A stretch of DNA of 30,865 bases from Collinsella aerofaciens. GTDB lineage: Bacteria > Actinomycetota > Coriobacteriia > Coriobacteriales > Coriobacteriaceae. Where the stretch lies: NCBI RefSeq assembly GCF_028209885.1, contig NZ_JAQLEM010000027.1, positions 1 through 30,865 on the forward strand. The letters run 5' to 3'. Below, one piece after another: positions 30,789 to 30,865 of this stretch. The translations under genes and the position numbers were made by a program. Within the stretch, counting starts at the first letter, position 1. Every line of letters begins with the position of its first letter. The notes under the pieces are model-generated. The model was not told where the DNA came from and did not search any database. It was given only the letters and a program-made list of their open reading frames with translations.

Positions 30789-30865
30789 TGAACTGCCTCC
30801 CATTTCTTGGACATGAGAAATGGGAGGCTTTTTATGCGTGTCGACTTGAGGGTGAAGCACGACAT
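30789..30865 (+). mobile_element. Left end of an IS3-family (IS150-type) insertion sequence, cut by the window edge
   Basis: TGAACTGCCTCCCATTTC, running to TTGGACA at 30813, has the 5'-TG start and the T-x-x-ACTG-x-C...TTGGACA pattern of IS150-group terminal repeats. Part of it (30795-30807) also forms a 13-bp hairpin with 30816-30828. A start codon with a good ribosome site follows, as expected for orfA. The right end is outside the window. Confidence 0.5.
30834..30865 (+). CDS. Start of a gene running off the right edge, probably IS3-family orfA
   Basis: ATG 30834 lies six bases after GGGAGG (30822-30827) and encodes MRVDLRVKHD before the window ends. The position just inside a probable IS150-type end suggests the HTH-containing transposase subunit OrfA. 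Ten residues are too few for a family call. Confidence 0.45.
   Translation, partial: MRVDLRVKHD

Noticed and set aside
30456..30860. 134-codon minus-strand open frame
   Set aside because: It spans the IS end, has no ribosome site or motif, and its codon use is unlike its neighbours.

Overview
The window looks like a chromosome segment of a high-GC Gram-positive anaerobe of the Coriobacteriia, probably Collinsella or a close relative. This rests on strongly GC-ending codons in the housekeeping half, a short LPKTG sortase substrate, and the order of the conserved genes; no rRNA or marker gene fixes the species. All credible intact genes lie on the + strand. The only clear minus-strand gene is a ruined transposase.

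Bases 1-6,100 form an AT-rich accessory island whose codon use differs from everything to the right. It holds the 3' end of an unknown gene, several strong palindromes, a one-TM-helix hypothetical protein, an internally deleted IS256-family element, and then the most interesting part. That part begins with a structured leader, followed by an OAS/cGAS-like nucleotidyltransferase (CD-NTase) with an AGS-C-type C-terminal domain. Three bases later comes a small membrane-anchored protein with an alpha/beta (Rossmann-like) domain, the likely effector of a CBASS-type anti-phage system. A second two-gene unit follows: an endonuclease/exonuclease/phosphatase (EEP) enzyme and an unrecognised 178-residue partner. 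Short near-identical direct repeats lie close to both ends of this island.

Bases 6,400-12,600 are a second accessory zone of mixed composition. It contains an LPKTG wall-anchored beta-helix-like protein, a decayed antitoxin/Doc pair, an intact DUF3990 (ADP-ribosyltransferase-like) toxin with an XRE partner behind a large operator-like palindrome, and an intact antitoxin/Doc pair homologous to the decayed one. It ends with a DUF3825 protein, tRNA-Val(CAC), a probable PD-(D/E)XK-fold protein and a roughly 160-bp element with 37-bp inverted ends just before tRNA-Ala(GGC).

Bases 13,071-30,147 are a tightly packed housekeeping run, with gaps mostly of a few bases and many 4-20 bp overlaps. Its order is ABC-F ATPase, small membrane protein, M50 protease, scpA, scpB, rluB, cmk, plsC, ispH, a DUF512 radical-SAM-like gene, der, plsY, gpsA, rpe, cysteine desulfurase, Nif3, a coiled-coil zinc-ribbon gene and coaBC. 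The run brings together chromosome condensation (ScpAB), ribosome maturation (RluB, Der, ABC-F), phosphatidic-acid synthesis (GpsA, PlsY, PlsC), isoprenoid synthesis (IspH), Fe-S/sulfur supply and CoA synthesis. It ends with tRNA-Pro(GGG) and a terminator. The last 77 bases look like the left end of an IS3-family (IS150-type) insertion sequence that continues beyond the window.
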